Assembly (NCBI GenBank): GCA_029721435.1
Contig: CM056573.1
Span: 126,071,447 to 126,135,446, forward strand
Length of the DNA stretch: 64,000 nucleotides
Direction of reading: 5' to 3'
Source of the DNA: Gymnothorax reevesii
Taxonomy: Eukaryota > Chordata > Actinopteri > Anguilliformes > Muraenidae
Numbering within the stretch: the first letter of the stretch is position 1; the number at the start of each line of letters is the position of its first letter. Of the stretch, positions 55,060 through 64,000 are shown one piece after another. The notes under the pieces are model-generated. The model worked only from the letters and a program-made list of their open reading frames with translations. It was not told the origin of the DNA and did no database searches. A program made the translations under genes and the position numbers.

Positions 55060-55232
55060 ATAATGAGCTCATTTTGTGGATAAAAATGTAAAATGTCTCC
55101 GTTTCAACATTTGAAATGTTATCTATGTTCTATTGTAAATAACATATTCGCTCATGTGATCTGAAAGTCATTGCATTTTGATTTTATTCACAATTTACAC
55201 TTTGTCCCAACTATTTCGGAATGGAGGTTGTA
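55060..55232 (-). mobile_element. Solitary Tc1-like terminal repeat (same family as 11238)
   Basis: The reverse complement of 55232 backwards (tacaacctccattccgaaat, gttgggacaaagtgtaaatt, gtgaataaaatcaaaatgca) matches 11238-11410 almost base for base. Only one end is present and no transposase is nearby. Confidence 0.85.
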
Positions 55233-55474
55233 TATTTATGAGCTAACTGCGGTGTGAATATGAAGCCACGTAACCTAGCTAGCCAACCTTGCTGCTAGTA
55301 TGAATTAGGCTTTTCAGATCACTACTCTAGTCGCGCGATTTTTTCAAAAAAGAATATTTTGATGAGGAGTGAAATGTGAATTTCGTTCATTCTCGTTGTT
55401 CGTCTGTGCCATCCACATCACACTGAGGCTCCCAACTGATTTGCGTTGCCAAGCACAAACTAGCGTCTTTCGCT

Positions 55475-55565
55475 TGTGTTTGCATATTTGCATTGGCTTT
55501 GATTGTGCGATTTAGTTGTGCGAAAAATTTGTTTCCCATTAGGTGAAAAACACAAGTTTTTCGCA
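55475..55565. repeat. Harbinger-related fragment
   Basis: gcgtctttcgcttgtgtttg, then gtgcgaaaaatttgtttccc, resembles the right end of the element at 35939-36880 (gtgcgaaaaattcgtttcgc). Confidence 0.4.
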
Positions 55566-55587
55566 GTTATACTTATTAGGACATTAA

Positions 55588-56671
55588 GGGGCTATTTACG
55601 ATTGATTGTGCGTGTCTACGTGAACTGCGTGTTCTACGGGCGACCCGAATTCTACGGCCAAAACTGAGCCGCAGACCGATCGTGGCGCACGCAGCCAATT
55701 TTTCTGGTCGTACAGGGTAAGTACTTGTTCAATACGTGCCACTTACATGAAGCTGGCGTGATCTGCGAAATCCGTGACGATCAGGGACCTTTTCACACGC
55801 ACGTGGGACGTGATGCTCGCAAGTGGAGAGTACTTAACATGCACGCGCGATTCAAGTGGCAAGTAATGCAGACGTACGGGAGGGGTTCACGCACGTGTAA
55901 CGTGATTGCCGCTTGAGTGGCATGCACGTCGACGACAAGGCGCAAGTGAGTGTGGAGTACGTGTTCTACGTGGCCAGTGCGGGTTGGGGTACTATTTAAA
56001 AATGCTGATGTAACAGGACTCAGCATCATTTGTCATCTTCATCCGTGCTGGTATCCTTGGAAGTGGAGGCAGTGGAAGCAGAAAGCTGACTGGAAGCTGG
56101 TGATTTCTTGGATCTCCTGGGTGGCATTTTCACAACTGTTCAAGAACTGGCAAATGACCGGGTTTAAATAACCCGCACGTGCAAGTACTTGCCACGTGCG
56201 TGCGCTGCGTGAGACGCACGTCCGACCTGCTTGCTCCGCCAGTGTCCTGCGTGGAAAGTAAGTCAGTTTTGCGCTACCCGGACGACAGAAGTGCTTACCA
56301 CGTGTGTGGCACTTGCGTGGGTGTATATTCATATGCATACAATATTAAAAATATTTTAAAATTCTTGATATATGATTCATTTTGAATTAATTTTAATGGA
56401 ATTTTCCCCATAAAACCCTATATATATCTACAGCACACGCACTAGTGACATACTTGCCATGTACTTGGCGTGGACTAATTTCGACTGATCGCTGCGTGCA
56501 CCGTGGAATTAATTTGCAGACCAATTCTTTGCTACGGGCGGTTCTACGTGCCCTGCGGCCAGCAAAACACGCACGTGTCACGTACTCGCCACGTCGAGCA
56601 CGCAGTCATTTTTCCCAAATTTCGCACGTAAGTTGCACGTAGACGCCCGTACGTTCAAATGTAAATCCCCC
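55588..56671. mobile_element. TTAA-flanked element rich in CACGTG (1.08 kb)
   Basis: The ends GGGGCTATTTAC and GTAAATCCCCC are inverted repeats flanked by TTAA at 55584-55587 and 56672-56675. Subterminal tgtctacgtg/cacgtagac blocks pair as well. Six CACGTG hexamers occur at 55800, 55892, 56176, 56193, 56299 and 56572, with many more ACGTG/CACGT. No transposase was recognised. Confidence 0.72.
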
Positions 56672-56689
56672 TTAAATTAACTTCTATTC

Positions 56690-56854
56690 ATTATAGACAG
56701 CCTAACACTGACCCTAACCCTTACCTAAACCTTAACCAAATCATTCCTAACCCTAACATTAACCTAACCTCAATTCACACCTGACCCCTAACCTCAGCCA
56801 TGACCTCAGAAATTATGTTTTGCCATATTAGGACCAGGCTTTGATCCCCATACA
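56690..56854. repeat. CCTAACCC-type dispersed repeat, third copy
   Basis: accctaacccttacctaaac, then ttcctaaccctaacattaac, and ccatattaggaccaggcttt. Related to 18880-19130 and 31643-31800. It is interrupted by the hAT-type element at 56855 and resumes at 57539. Confidence 0.6.
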
Positions 56855-57530
56855 CAGTGGCGGCTCGTGAATTGGCAACAGGGGAAGCCCAAACAATCCC
56901 TTAATGTTAATGATTGTTCATGACCTGTTTTCAATCATTCATTTAAACAGTGGAGGGTCGTCGGCCGTAACGAAGTTAAGCCAAAACCTCGCCCTTCAAA
57001 GCTTAATGACTGAAACCTTTCGCAGTTCACTTATCTTGATCAGCAGTTGCTCATACGAATTGTTAGAAGAACAGTCAGTTGTCAAATTTATTTTCGATGG
57101 CATTGTTATACATTGCACCACAAAATTATGAGGGGTTTTCTTTCACGCATAAATTACGACATAAATTACCATAGGCCTACGCTATAAATTCTGCGCTCAA
57201 GAAGCTCACGAAACGGCATAGATGCGCAAATTGATTAGTGAGGCTCATTAAGCAATAAGCTGTGCAACATCGCATTCTTTTCTTCTATATTAAGATTGTA
57301 GAAAATGGACTGTCGTGGCTTCTTGTGAAAGAAGCCTCGCAAACTAATTCATAAAGACGTGTTGATAATTTGCGTCGTCATTTGCTATCGAAAATAAATT
57401 TGATTGTCCTTCAACCAATTCGTTTGAGCAACTGCTGATAAAGAAAAGTGAACTACGAAATGTTGAAGTCATTAAGCTTTGAAGAGCGAGGTTCTGGCTT
57501 CCCTTTATAATGGCCGACGAGCCGCCGCTG
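56855..57530. mobile_element. hAT-type non-autonomous element with exact 8-bp target duplication
   Basis: Ends CAGTGGCGGCTCGT and ACGAGCCGCCGCTG, flanked by CCCATACA on both sides (56847-56854 and 57531-57538). The inverted arms extend about 190 bases with mismatches (tcaaagcttaatgact against agtcattaagctttga), so the whole element folds back. Open frames on each strand come from the two arms and mirror each other. Confidence 0.85.
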
Positions 57531-57599
57531 CCCATACATACTACTGGCGCTGACATGGTCAGTGTTTATACTGGTAAAGATTCCCAGTTTAAACACTGA

Positions 57600-57720
57600 A
57601 ATGGTGTGGACAAAGTTTTAAAGGTGAAGGTCACTAAGCCAAGGTCAAAGGTCATTCGAGTATGAAACTTCGACGAGGCATGCCTACCCACCAAGGTCAG
57701 TCCACATATGCAAAGTCAAG
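57600..57720. repeat. AGGTCA-bearing repeat fragment
   Basis: Contains aaggtgaaggtcac and an AGGTCA-a-AGGTCA direct repeat at 57642-57654. Wording is similar to the 44.6-47.3 kb repeats, but no ends can be defined. Confidence 0.4.
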
Positions 57721-57989
57721 TCCCTAACCCAAGCGGTTACAGGGAAACGGTCCGGACAAAGTTTTCCCGCCCGTACGCCCGCTTGCCCGCCAGAGAAGGG
57801 GACGACAGCAGAGGGATAAAAACGGTTTTTAGGTTCTCACTTTGTAACAAGTACAAAAACGCTCACACATACACGCACATAAACTCACACTCGCACGCAC
57901 GAGCAAACGCCTGATCCCCTAAAGAATTGGGCCCGAAGGAAACAATAATTAAAGATTTATGCGGAAAAGTTCTCTACTATACGTATATT

Positions 57990-58042
57990 TATCATGTAAA
58001 CATATTATTTCAGCATTCAAAGCTGGGCCCAATATTTTGCTG

Positions 58043-58101
<59 letters not shown>

Positions 58102-58930
58102 CCTATATTTGCCAAATATATGCATGTCGTCTGTGCAGTGCAGATAACGCAGCCAAGTGAAAGTGAAAGCGTTCACACGGATTCACCGTTTTAAGTTCAA
58201 AGCAGGAAATGGGAGAGAAGAGGACGCGAAATCCTAATACTTATAATACTTTCTAATCAACGACCGGAGAGTAAGTCGCGTGGAGTAAGTGAGTGCGAAG
58301 GGAAGAACAAAGCTTAAGGTAAAACGATGCTGTGAGGAATGGCGTTTAGCTGGTATAATATCAATACTGCGCCCAATTAAGAAAACAATGCTTGGCGTTG
58401 GTAAGATCAAGTTTACTTTCGGTTTAAAATTATTGACATTAAAACACTGTTAAATATATCTTATGGTACAAAAAGTATTATCGAACAAACGATAATAATC
58501 TATTGCATGATATTTAGGCCACCCTTGCCGAATACTGTCGTGTATTTCTTATTCAGCTCTATTGTGTATTGCTTTCGTATAATCTGATATTGCCCTACGT
58601 TTGACCAAACAGTTCACGAAGTATGCTGCTAATTATATTTCGCCGCTTTTTCTCGAATATATGCCTTTTACTGAGGTCCTAGCGGAGATTTCCGAAAACA
58701 GACATTCAGCATTCAAAGCTGGGCTCCGTATTTTGCCGTAATACATTTTTATCATTCCAGTTAATTTGGCAAATATGGATGTGCATGTCATCTGTGCTGT
58801 GCAGATGACGCAGCCCAAATATTGAGGTGAAAGTGAAAGCGTTCACATCGGCAAACCATTTTAAGTTCAAAGGTATAAACGGATGAGAAGAGCGAGCGAA
58901 ATCCGAATACTTACTATAATACTTATGGTT
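57990..58930. repeat. About 0.7-kb tandem unit A and the start of unit B
   Basis: cagcattcaaagctgggc occurs at about 58011 and 58708. Each is followed by a TA-rich or short linker, gccaaatat, gtgcagat(a/g)acgcagcc and gtgaaagtgaaagcgttcac. Unit A continues through gagtaagtcgcgtggagtaa (58270) to 58705. Unit B is cut at about 58930 and resumes at 61139. Confidence 0.75.
58044..58100. repeat. (TA)n microsatellite
   Basis: About 28 TA dinucleotides inside unit A, replacing the short linker seen in unit B. Confidence 0.92.
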
Positions 58931-59404
58931 AGAGGAGGTAATATTGACCCCCTAAGGTTGCCACAGCTCATAAGTAGCCCCTAGTTGATCTATTAGACCC
59001 CTAGGCTTGCTACATATCTGCGTAATATGAGAAACGCATCTCTGCAGATGGCTCCTCCACGGATGGAATCATGAAATCTCTCACTGTGTCCATATTCCCC
59101 TCAATGTTTCAAATATGGACCTTGACATTGGGGCAGTATGGACATGGGGTTCATATTGCTCCGGAAGGTTTCTGACGCAAAATGGGAGGAATGGGGTAAA
59201 ACTGTATTTTGACTTCATAATCTGTTTCGTTCTCATGAGCCCACTGCTTACACTGATTACACTGAATCCAAAAAAATTCTGGAGAGTCGACCTACAGTTC
59301 CTGGCAGTATATGCAGTAAATATTGGCAAATGGATTTGCTGCTCCTTAAAAACGTTTTTGAGCAGGTTTCTTTGATTTGCTTTTAGCAGTTGAGTTCTTT
59401 GCTG

Positions 59405-59808
59405 TGTTATGGCCCCAATTTGTTATTATATTTATAACACAACAGCAACAGCAAGGGATGACAGACACAGTTTTAAAAACCTCAACGCATTTAATTAACA
59501 AACACCATAACAACTAACCTGACCTAAAGACCAGGATTTAACACAACAAAAAACAGAAATATTTACAGTCTCTTATTGTGGGGTGGCTTGGTGATGTCCT
59601 GGATGAGGAAAAATGCTCAAACACAGGCAAAAATCCACAATTGAAACTTCACAGGTCCTGAACAGAAATGACAGGTCGGGTCACGTGTATCCTTCTTCTT
59701 GCAATTTCTCCTACTCCTTTACTGTCTCAATTCTTTGCCTTATATACTCTTTTGCAGACCCCACCCACATTTAACTCACAAAATGGTCTATCCCGGACGA
59801 GCCCCCAT
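59405..59808 (+). mobile_element. LTR-like copy 1
   Basis: Begins TGTTATGGCCCCAATTTG and ends cggacgagcccccat just before copy 2. It shares about 350 bases with copy 2 and has a TATA-like ttatatactc at about 59738. Its 3' portion (actcacaaaatggtctatcc) differs from copy 2. The ORF on this segment is spurious. Confidence 0.6.
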
Positions 59809-60305
59809 TGTTATGGCCCCAATTTGTTATTATATTTATAACACAACAGCAACAGCAAGGGATGACAGACACAGTTTTAAAAACCTCAACACATTTAATT
59901 AACAAACACCATAACAACTAACTAACCTAAAGACCAAGATTTAACACAACAAAAAACAGAAATATTTACAGTCTCTTATTGTGGGGTGGCTTGGTGATGT
60001 CCTGGATGAGGAAAAATGCTCAAACACAGGCAAAAATCCACAAAAGAAACTTCACAGGTCCTGAACAGAAATGACAGGTCTGGTCACGTGTATCCTTCTT
60101 CTTGCAATTTCTCCTACTCCTTTACTGTCTCAATTCTTTGCGTTATATACTCTTTTGCAGACCCCACCCACATTTAGACCTCGTTTTTTTTTTTTTTTTC
60201 GGGGACTTGCCCCAGACATGTCCAGGACATGTCTAAACATAGCTCCAGTCTGAGCTCAATAAAAAAAGGAAATACTGCCATCCAGTGGCCTATATTCACA
60301 TTACA
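59809..60305 (+). mobile_element. LTR-like copy 2
   Basis: Same start as copy 1, offset by 404 bases. It ends at about 60305 in ACA, giving TG...CA-type termini. It contains ttatatactc and an AATAAA near 60258. Its 3' part (cagacatgtccaggacatgt, ctccagtctg) matches the reversed copy at 19341-19830, not copy 1. No coding region lies between or next to the copies. Confidence 0.62.
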
Positions 60306-61084
60306 GCTGTTTGTTGTTGGGGTTTATTGCTCAGTTTTTTCCTTGCAGCCTTTTTCCTTCTGGTGTTTTTGCTCCGTCATCAGACCTCTTTTTGTATCTG
60401 TTCAAACCATCAGCAAGAACAAAATAAAATAATTTCAAATGTTTTCTTAACTGCATTTATTTTCCGGAAAATTGTCATAAGCACATAGCAGACCTAGATC
60501 TTCAGATCCGAAAACAAGGCAAGCTTATTGATCTAGATGTTTATGAATCCAATTTTCATATGGGCAAAGTTACATATATCAGTGGTATGCATTGATGGGT
60601 CCAGCTTAATTATTTTATTGATTTTTCACTCGACAGATTGTGTGGGGAATATGGACCCTCATTGTGGGAAATATGGACCTGGGTCCGTATTAAATGAGAG
60701 TGATAGGTCCATATTCCCCGAACCGTACTGTTCCATCATAACGGATCAATGCTCGAACACGGTATGCTTCGGTGGGGCAATTTCACACGTGGTCTGTAGA
60801 GGACAAATCTTTGTACAGAATCTTACCAGCTTCTGACTCAGAAAACAACTTAATAGAAACGTCTGCATCATATAACACTTCTCTACATTATAAAGTTCTA
60901 GACTGGAAACACTGGTGCGTTCATATTCCCTTGAATGGCATGCTTTCGCCTCCATCTGTTGGCCGTCACAATGGCAGCTCTGTGTTTGTGGCCTCACATC
61001 CAGAGTCCTGAAAGCGTATTGCATCGTTGGTAATGGGAGCGTGTCCATATTCCCCAAGGGTCCATATTACCTCAAATTACCGTA

Positions 61085-61130
61085 TTATTATTATAATGAA
61101 TTATTATTATTATTATTATTATCATCATTA
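61085..61130. repeat. (ATT)n microsatellite
   Basis: Imperfect ATT/TTA repeats at the junction where unit B resumes. Confidence 0.88.
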
Positions 61131-61138
61131 TGTCATTA

Positions 61139-61765
61139 ATGAGTAAGTCGCGTGGAGTAAGAGACTGCAAAGGGGAGAACAAAGCTAAAGGTAAAGAGAT
61201 GCTGTGAGAAATGAATTTCAACTGGTATAATCTTAATACTGTGCCCAAATAAGAAAAGAAAAGGAAAAAATACTGCGCCCAATTAAGAAAAAAGTGTGCC
61301 GTGGATAAGATAGAGTTTACTTTCGGTTTAACAGTATTTACATTAAAACAAAACACTGTTAAAAATAACTTATGGTAAAAACAGTATTCTCAAACAAACA
61401 TTATTAATCTGTTGCGGAGAGATATTTAGGCCACCGTTGCTGAATATGGTGTTGTATTTCTAAATCGACTTTATTGTGTATTGCTTTTGCAGTTGAATAT
61501 GTATGCTGTTGAAAGATCCATATACAAGATATCATGCACAGAATTTAGAGTGCAAACATTGGATGGGGGAGGTATTGAAGATCCCAAAGCAGAAATTTAT
61601 AGAATTTCTCACATTAAAACTAGTCTGATTTAGGCCCAAGTTTTACCAAACAGTTCAAACAGTATCCTGCTAATTAAATGCCCCAAATTTGCCACTTTTT
61701 CTCGAAAATGAGCCTTTTATTGAGTTCATAGTGGAAATTTCCAAAAACAAAATTAAGATGGACCC
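61139..61765. repeat. Second half of tandem unit B
   Basis: Resumes with gagtaagtcgcgtggagtaa and follows unit A (58268-58705): ctggtataat, tactgcgcccaattaagaaa, gtttactttcggtttaa, gatatttaggccacc, accaaacagttca and ctttttctcgaaaatga. It has several small insertions. Confidence 0.72.
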
Positions 61766-62361
61766 AAATTTGCCAATCAGCGCATGTAGCCAAACGGAAG
61801 ATGTTCCTAAAGGGGAAGTCATGCTGAAAACAGTTGGGAATCAAGATGTCAAAGAATATTATTCACATAAATTGATTAAAACAAAGATTTTTCACATCAG
61901 AGGGGGACAAGGAACAACGTGACAATCAGTCTGTAGGCATGGTGCGCCAAAATTTCTGAGAGTTTTATTACGCCAAGGGAAGTGTCCAAACAGAGGTTGC
62001 CTATGATGACAACTTTGAAAAGTTGGCCAAAAGTCATAGTCGATGAACAAATCCAAGGGTCATACAAAGGGCATCCAAACACAGAAATCGTAGTCATACA
62101 AAAAAGGGTCAAAATCCAAAAAGACAAAGCAGTACAAAAAGGGCAAGGCAAGAATCGAAGTCGGATAAACCAGTAGAAGAAAAACAATACTCAATGGCAT
62201 ACAAGGCGCTCTGCACAATGAAATATTGATCAGCGTTCTGACAAGGAGCTGTCTGTGAAAAGACTGCTTAAATAGAAGAGAGGGAAGTCACATGCTATGC
62301 AGAAAACAGGTGAACTGGATCAGACTAATTACCACAGGAGAATCATGAGGGAAACCCTAAC
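61766..62361. other. Gene-free stretch
   Basis: A-rich sequence with repeated gtcatac and caaagggc phrases. Short open frames only. I see nothing I can name. Confidence 0.35.
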
Positions 62362-63472
62362 TAGTCCCCCCAGGAATCCGCGATTCCGCGATCACGGAAT
62401 TTACCACAGATTTCAAAGCCCTCCGCGGAAATCAAAGCAGTCCGCGGAATATACGGCGAGGTGCAGAATATTATATTTTACATGCATTTTTATCCCGGCC
62501 GCTAGAATTTGCGGTCAGATAAACAGGATGTAAGACTCCCAGCTGGTGCTGCCGGTTACGGAAACTGATTTTTTTCTGCTGTATGCAGCATAAACTATAT
62601 AAAAAGATGGAGGCAGCTCCCTGGTCTGAAAAAAGAAGCCCATGTGGAAGTACCGTAGAATGGCATTCTATTTAATGGCCAGCAGATGGCGACGTCAGTG
62701 GTTGCAAAAAGGAGTTCAATGCAATAGAAGTCTATGAGAAAACAATCCTACTTTCCCACCTGATTTTACATTTAAATAATGATTTTTCACATCATTTTAT
62801 GTTAGCTATAGCAAGTTTCAGGTCTCCTTCGATATATCATGACATTCAAATTCGTTAATTATGTTCCCATATAAACAAGAATAAAGTATGAAGCCAGAAT
62901 ATGCTTCTGGGGCGTGGCTATCCTCTGGTCCTCGTCCGATACGGTCAGATCCAGAGCCACGTTCCTCACCGGATCTTCGATTCACTTCTTCATCTGCGAA
63001 CCAATGGGTGACATCACGGTAGCTTCATCCATCTCTTTATACAGTCTATGGTATGCAGTAACGTTTACAATATCCAGAGGATACAGTGAATAGATTACTC
63101 TTTGTTTAAATCTTTACTTTAATCTTTGGCACTTGTTCTGTTCCTAAGCCTCTTTCACCCATAGTTTGGTGAAATGTTTTGCACTTTATAAGTTATGCAA
63201 ATAAATCTGTTCAAGAGGGACAAAATGAATATTGATGTTGATTATTTTATAACCACAATGTTTCGCAGTGTTTTGGCATTGCAAATCATTTCATAATTAC
63301 ATTGCTTCATTATTACATAAATTTGCTTTATAACTGGTCATTTTAGGTTTTTTTTTTTAATGCCTGCGGAAAATCAACTTTCAAGCAGTGGAATCAAGAA
63401 TTGCTCTCAGCAGAATCAGGAATGTTCTCAGCGGAATCAACACTTTTTCTCTGCAGATTCCTGGGGGGACTA
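62362..63472. mobile_element. TIR element with 6-bp target duplication (1.11 kb)
   Basis: Ends TAGTCCCCCCAGGAATC (left) and GATTCCTGGGGGGACTA (right), a perfect 17-bp inverted repeat. They are flanked by CCTAAC at 62356-62361 and 63473-63478. Subterminal tccgcgattccgcgatcacg and tccgcggaa motifs occur. The interior holds a second dispersed repeat (about 62930-63055, ending tctttatacagtctatgg). No transposase frame. Confidence 0.78.
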
Positions 63473-64000
63473 CCTAACCACGAAAACGGGAATCACACAG
63501 ACAGCCTATGAAATTTAAACAGCCCCGGTCAAGGAGTCCTAAGTGCACAGATAACGAGCGCAGGAAAGTAATTAAGCACGTGCGAGAGATCTCGCAGAAA
63601 CTCAGGAGAAGACAGGAACAGCTGAGCAAGAGGCGGAGATTAGAACAGGGCGATTGCTGAGAGGGAATTAGTATAAATTTGTAGCGTAGCAACTTTACAG
63701 ATTTAACTAGAGTTCTCGTTGGTAAGTTAGTAATTTATAGACATAGATTAGTTGTGTTAGTAGACGATGATACAAAACACAAATGTTAGTTTTGTTAGTA
63801 ATCAGAACTAGGGGTGTCAACATTTACATTTTTTTATAAACGTGTACACGGTTCTACTAGCCGACATGTACGCGGTCACACGTTCGGAGATTTATGAGCT
63901 TTTTCTCTCGCAGCTGCGCTGTATAACTACAGAAAGTAAAATGAGTTGAAAATAAAATTCTCTTTCATTTCGACAGATAAGAAAACGTACAAGCATTTTA
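63473..64000. other. Right edge, no feature recognised
   Basis: Non-coding. A short aaacagcccc...cacgtgcgag region shows no paired ends within the window. Confidence 0.35.

Larger units (their letters stand above)
58935..61072. mobile_element. TIR element inserted into unit B
   Basis: Ends GAGGTAATATTGACCC (58935-58950) and GGGTCCATATTACCTC (61057-61072) are inverted repeats with one mismatch. The insertion separates the two halves of unit B. (c)catattcccc motifs recur in both flanks (about 59090, 60650, 60710, 61045). No transposase ORF was recognised; family unknown. It carries the LTR-like pair at 59405-60305. Confidence 0.65.

Noticed and set aside
57344..57556. Protein shared with 56904-57131 (GGSSA...SQNLALQSLMT)
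   Set aside because: The two ORFs are the mirrored arms of one foldback hAT-type element, not paralogous genes.

Overview
The window is vertebrate, most likely teleost, genomic DNA. It is intron-rich with GT-AG splice sites and full of CA/GT, GA and CACT microsatellites. It also carries repeat families I associate with fish: Tc1/mariner, hAT and Harbinger-like elements, TTAA-flanked elements and a DIRS retrotransposon. I see no bacterial or organellar features.

The only host gene I can support runs left to right on the + strand from 8066 to 41993. Fourteen exons, all with GT...AG boundaries and mutually compatible phases, join into one open frame of 618 codons plus stop. They encode a CUB domain, an LCCL domain, a discoidin (F5/8 type C) domain, a short Pro/Thr-rich stalk, one transmembrane helix and a cytoplasmic tail with nine YxxP motifs. 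This is the DCBLD receptor family. The juxtamembrane and tail sequences look closer to DCBLD1 than DCBLD2. The signal-peptide exon is not recognised and probably lies left of the window. The introns hold simple repeats, two minisatellites with higher-order periods (214 bp and 107 bp), a Tc1-like pseudogene, a foldback element with about 150-bp arms, TTAA and Harbinger-type elements (one nested in another), and small hairpin-headed elements.

Downstream of the gene (about 44-64 kb) the window is transposon territory. A nearly complete DIRS-type tyrosine-recombinase retrotransposon lies at 48583-54503. It has non-identical inverted termini, an internal complementary region that is the complement of both outer ends joined together, a gag-like ORF, reverse transcriptase, RNase H and a tyrosine recombinase with R, HxxR and Y in place. 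Gag and RT share one frame separated by a single TGA, and RT/RNase H carries a frame break. To its left is a 153-bp tandem array that flips orientation and is split by another element. To its right are a Tc1 end, a TTAA element dense in CACGTG, a hAT-type element with an exact 8-bp target duplication, and a tandem pair of units split by a TIR element that itself contains tandem LTR-like copies. A further TIR element with a 6-bp target duplication closes the window.

The least explained pattern is a set of dispersed elements (about 5.2, 5.9, 22.3, 25.9, 31.1, 45.2 and 47.2 kb). In most of them an inverted-repeat hairpin head is followed by a TCYG tract, an 'ataactcaaaa'-like box, a 'ttcaaatttggt'-like box and AGGTCA half-sites. 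Their primary sequences differ but the order of parts is conserved. All assignments come from reading the sequence; no database search was run.
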